Shown: positions 62,748-64,000 of the stretch, one piece after another
Layout of the letters: every line of letters starts with the position of its first letter
Numbering within the stretch: position 1 is the stretch's first letter
Source: Sphingobium lactosutens
GTDB lineage: Bacteria > Pseudomonadota > Alphaproteobacteria > Sphingomonadales > Sphingomonadaceae
Direction: 5' to 3'
Assembly: GCF_013393185.1 (NCBI RefSeq)
Contig: NZ_QJQX01000054.1
Coordinates: 310,001-374,000, forward strand
Length of the DNA: 64,000 nt
The notes under the pieces: generated by a model
Told to the model about the DNA's origin: nothing
The model's input: only the letters and a program-made list of their open reading frames with translations
The model's database searches: none
Made by a program: the position numbers and the translations under genes

Positions 62748-63893
62748 ATGAGCATGACCAGCCCCAATGATGATGTCGTGGCCCTGGCCCAGCGCCTGCT
62801 GGCCTGCCCGTCCGTAACGCCGGCCACTGGCGAGGTTTTTGAGGCGCTGGAGGCGATGCTGCTGCCGCTGGGCTTTACCGTCGACCGCTTCGTCACGGGC
62901 GAGGCGCCCGATGGCCCGGTCGAAAATCTGCTCGCCTGGCGCACCACCGGTGCGGGGCCGCATTTCGCCTTTGCCGGGCATCTGGACGTGGTGCCGCCGG
63001 GGCCGGGCTGGGCCAGCGACCCCTTCGCGCCGGAAATCCGTGGCGACCTGCTCTACGGCCGGGGTGCGGTGGACATGAAGGGATCGATCGCGGCCTTCGT
63101 CGCGGCGCTTTCCGACCTGCCCGATGATCCGCCCGGTACGATAAGCCTGATCATTACCGGTGATGAAGAAGGTCCGGCGACCTATGGCACGCTGGCGCTG
63201 ATGGACCGGATGGCGGCGCGCGACCTGCGGCCCGACTTCTGTCTGGTCGGCGAACCGACATCCTCCCAGCGGCTGGGCGATGTAGTGAAGATCGGCCGGC
63301 GCGGGTCGGTCAATATGTGGATCAGCGTCGCGGGCAGCCAGGGCCATGTCGCCTATCCGCATCTGGCGGACAATCCGATCCCCAAGCTGGTGCGCATCCT
63401 GACGGCGATTGAAGCGCAGGTGCTGGATGAGGGCACCGACTGGTTCCAGCCCAGCAACATCGAGATCACCGACCTGGAAGTCGGCAACCCGGCGCATAAT
63501 GTCATTCCCGGCAAGGCCATCGCGCGCATCTCGATCCGCTTCAACGACCAGCATAGCGGGGCGTCGCTGATAGATCGGATCAAGGCCATCGCAGCGACCG
63601 AAGGCGCTACGGTGGAAGCACGGATCAGCGGCGAATCCTTCCTGACCCAGCCAGGCGCGCTGTCCGATCTGGTCAGCGGTGCGATCCGCGACGTGACCGG
63701 GGTGGAAACGGAATTGTCTACCACCGGCGGCACGTCCGATGCGCGGTTCCTCTCGCGCATCTGCCCGGTGGTCGAATTCGGCCTCAACAACGCGACCATG
63801 CACAAGCTGGATGAGGCGGTCGCGGTGCAGGATCTGCGCGACCTGCAACGCATCTACGCGCTGGTGGTCGGGCGGGCGCTGGCGAAGGGCTGA
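62748..63893 (+). CDS. dapE: Succinyl-diaminopimelate desuccinylase
   Basis: A 381-aa M20 enzyme of the lysine/diaminopimelate pathway, giving LL-diaminopimelate and succinate. Zinc ligands: H78 in FAGHLDVVPPG, D109 in GRGAVDMKG, E140-E141 in TGDEEGPA, and a later STTGGTSDARF and NNATMHKLDE. Full family length. A strong terminator follows. Confidence 0.95.
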   Translation: MSMTSPNDDVVALAQRLLACPSVTPATGEVFEALEAMLLPLGFTVDRFVTGEAPDGPVENLLAWRTTGAGPHFAFAGHLDVVPPGPGWASDPFAPEIRGDLLYGRGAVDMKGSIAAFVAALSDLPDDPPGTISLIITGDEEGPATYGTLALMDRMAARDLRPDFCLVGEPTSSQRLGDVVKIGRRGSVNMWISVAGSQGHVAYPHLADNPIPKLVRILTAIEAQVLDEGTDWFQPSNIEITDLEVGNPAHNVIPGKAIARISIRFNDQHSGASLIDRIKAIAATEGATVEARISGESFLTQPGALSDLVSGAIRDVTGVETELSTTGGTSDARFLSRICPVVEFGLNNATMHKLDEAVAVQDLRDLQRIYALVVGRALAKG

Positions 63894-63929
63894 CGCCCGC
63901 CCCTTCCGGTCAGGGATGGGGCGGGCGTC
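63892..63929. terminator. Bidirectional terminator after dapE
   Basis: Perfect 12-base arms GACGCCCGCCCC / GGGGCGGGCGTC with a 14-base loop, starting at the dapE stop and eight bases before the stop of the convergent gene. Confidence 0.75.
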
Positions 63930-63936
63930 GTGTCCT

Positions 63937-64000
63937 TCAATGTTTGCCCGGCTTGCTCGACGTGCCTGGTGCGGTCGGGTTGACCAGTTGCGCGCCTTGG
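63937..64000 (-). CDS. Partial CDS, C-terminal end of a convergent gene
   Basis: The last 20 codons of a minus-strand frame (QGAQLVNPTAPGTSSKPGKH, then TGA) enter from the right edge. A low-complexity Pro/Ser/Lys tail; no identity can be given. Confidence 0.5.
   Translation of the reverse strand, partial: QGAQLVNPTAPGTSSKPGKH

Noticed and set aside
1..64000. CRISPR array, prophage or intact insertion sequence
   Set aside because: No regularly spaced repeats, phage structural genes or transposase frames were found; the only recombinase is the truncated island integrase.

Overview
The window is dense, high-GC chromosomal DNA. Short intergenic gaps, many ATGA-type gene overlaps, several TonB-dependent receptors, a NodT-type efflux channel and the protein sequences themselves point to an alphaproteobacterium of the order Sphingomonadales, most likely Sphingobium/Sphingomonas-like. 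This assignment is an inference from familiarity; no marker such as 16S rRNA is present.

Layout. 1-1622 (minus): end of a CDP-deoxysugar pathway (rfbH partial, rfbG). 1953-9343 (minus): a tripartite RND multidrug pump operon (unknown 135-aa protein, adaptor, pump, outer-membrane channel) with an upstream TetR regulator; matching palindromes lie in front of the operon and of tetR. 9392-15266: a LacI regulator divergent from an operon of TonB receptor, YdcF/DUF218 protein and secreted S1/P1-type nuclease. 15360-18512: HU protein, a small unknown, and a NarL-type two-component system. 18614-27059: a tightly overlapping seven-gene operon (class III aminotransferase, GT-C glycosyltransferase, DPPR-synthase-like UbiA protein, HAD phosphatase, small membrane-edge protein, GMC oxidoreductase, SDR epimerase) facing a flippase-like membrane protein; it looks like an undescribed polyprenyl-phosphate-linked sugar pathway. 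27181-31891 (minus): TonB receptor, flavin amine oxidase and periplasmic RidA, a plausible amine-scavenging unit.

32967-41930 is a mobilizable genomic island of about 9 kb inserted in the 3' end of a tRNA-Ser(GGA). An 18-bp direct repeat (21 of 22 bases over a longer stretch) marks both ends. The island carries a VirD2-like relaxase with RHH and AlpA-like partners, an XRE regulator, small unknown genes and a truncated P4-type integrase. Its main cargo is a compact three-gene operon: sce7726-like PD-(D/E)XK nuclease, sce7725-like protein and a HEPN/RES-domain protein. This is the best candidate here for an undescribed defence or toxin system. The island's right end has suffered a deletion that removed the 3' parts of the integrase and of a facing zinc-finger/HNH-like gene. 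Just outside the left end is a 100-bp double-palindrome element resembling rhizobial RIME repeats.

42104-64000 is ordinary chromosome: cyclophilin, Lrp plus alanine dehydrogenase, TauE exporter, OmpR-type two-component system, PLD-type phospholipid synthase, rpoZ, uracil-DNA glycosylase divergent from a class A beta-lactamase-like protein with duplicated 20-bp palindromes between them, two FemAB/CelD-like GNAT genes with a cupin-like gene, a nucleotide-sugar epimerase, a Kdo-type pair (kpsF-kdsB, the latter with an apparent CTG start), a histidine phosphatase, LD-carboxypeptidase, cupin and dapE. No rRNA, CRISPR array or intact insertion sequence was seen.
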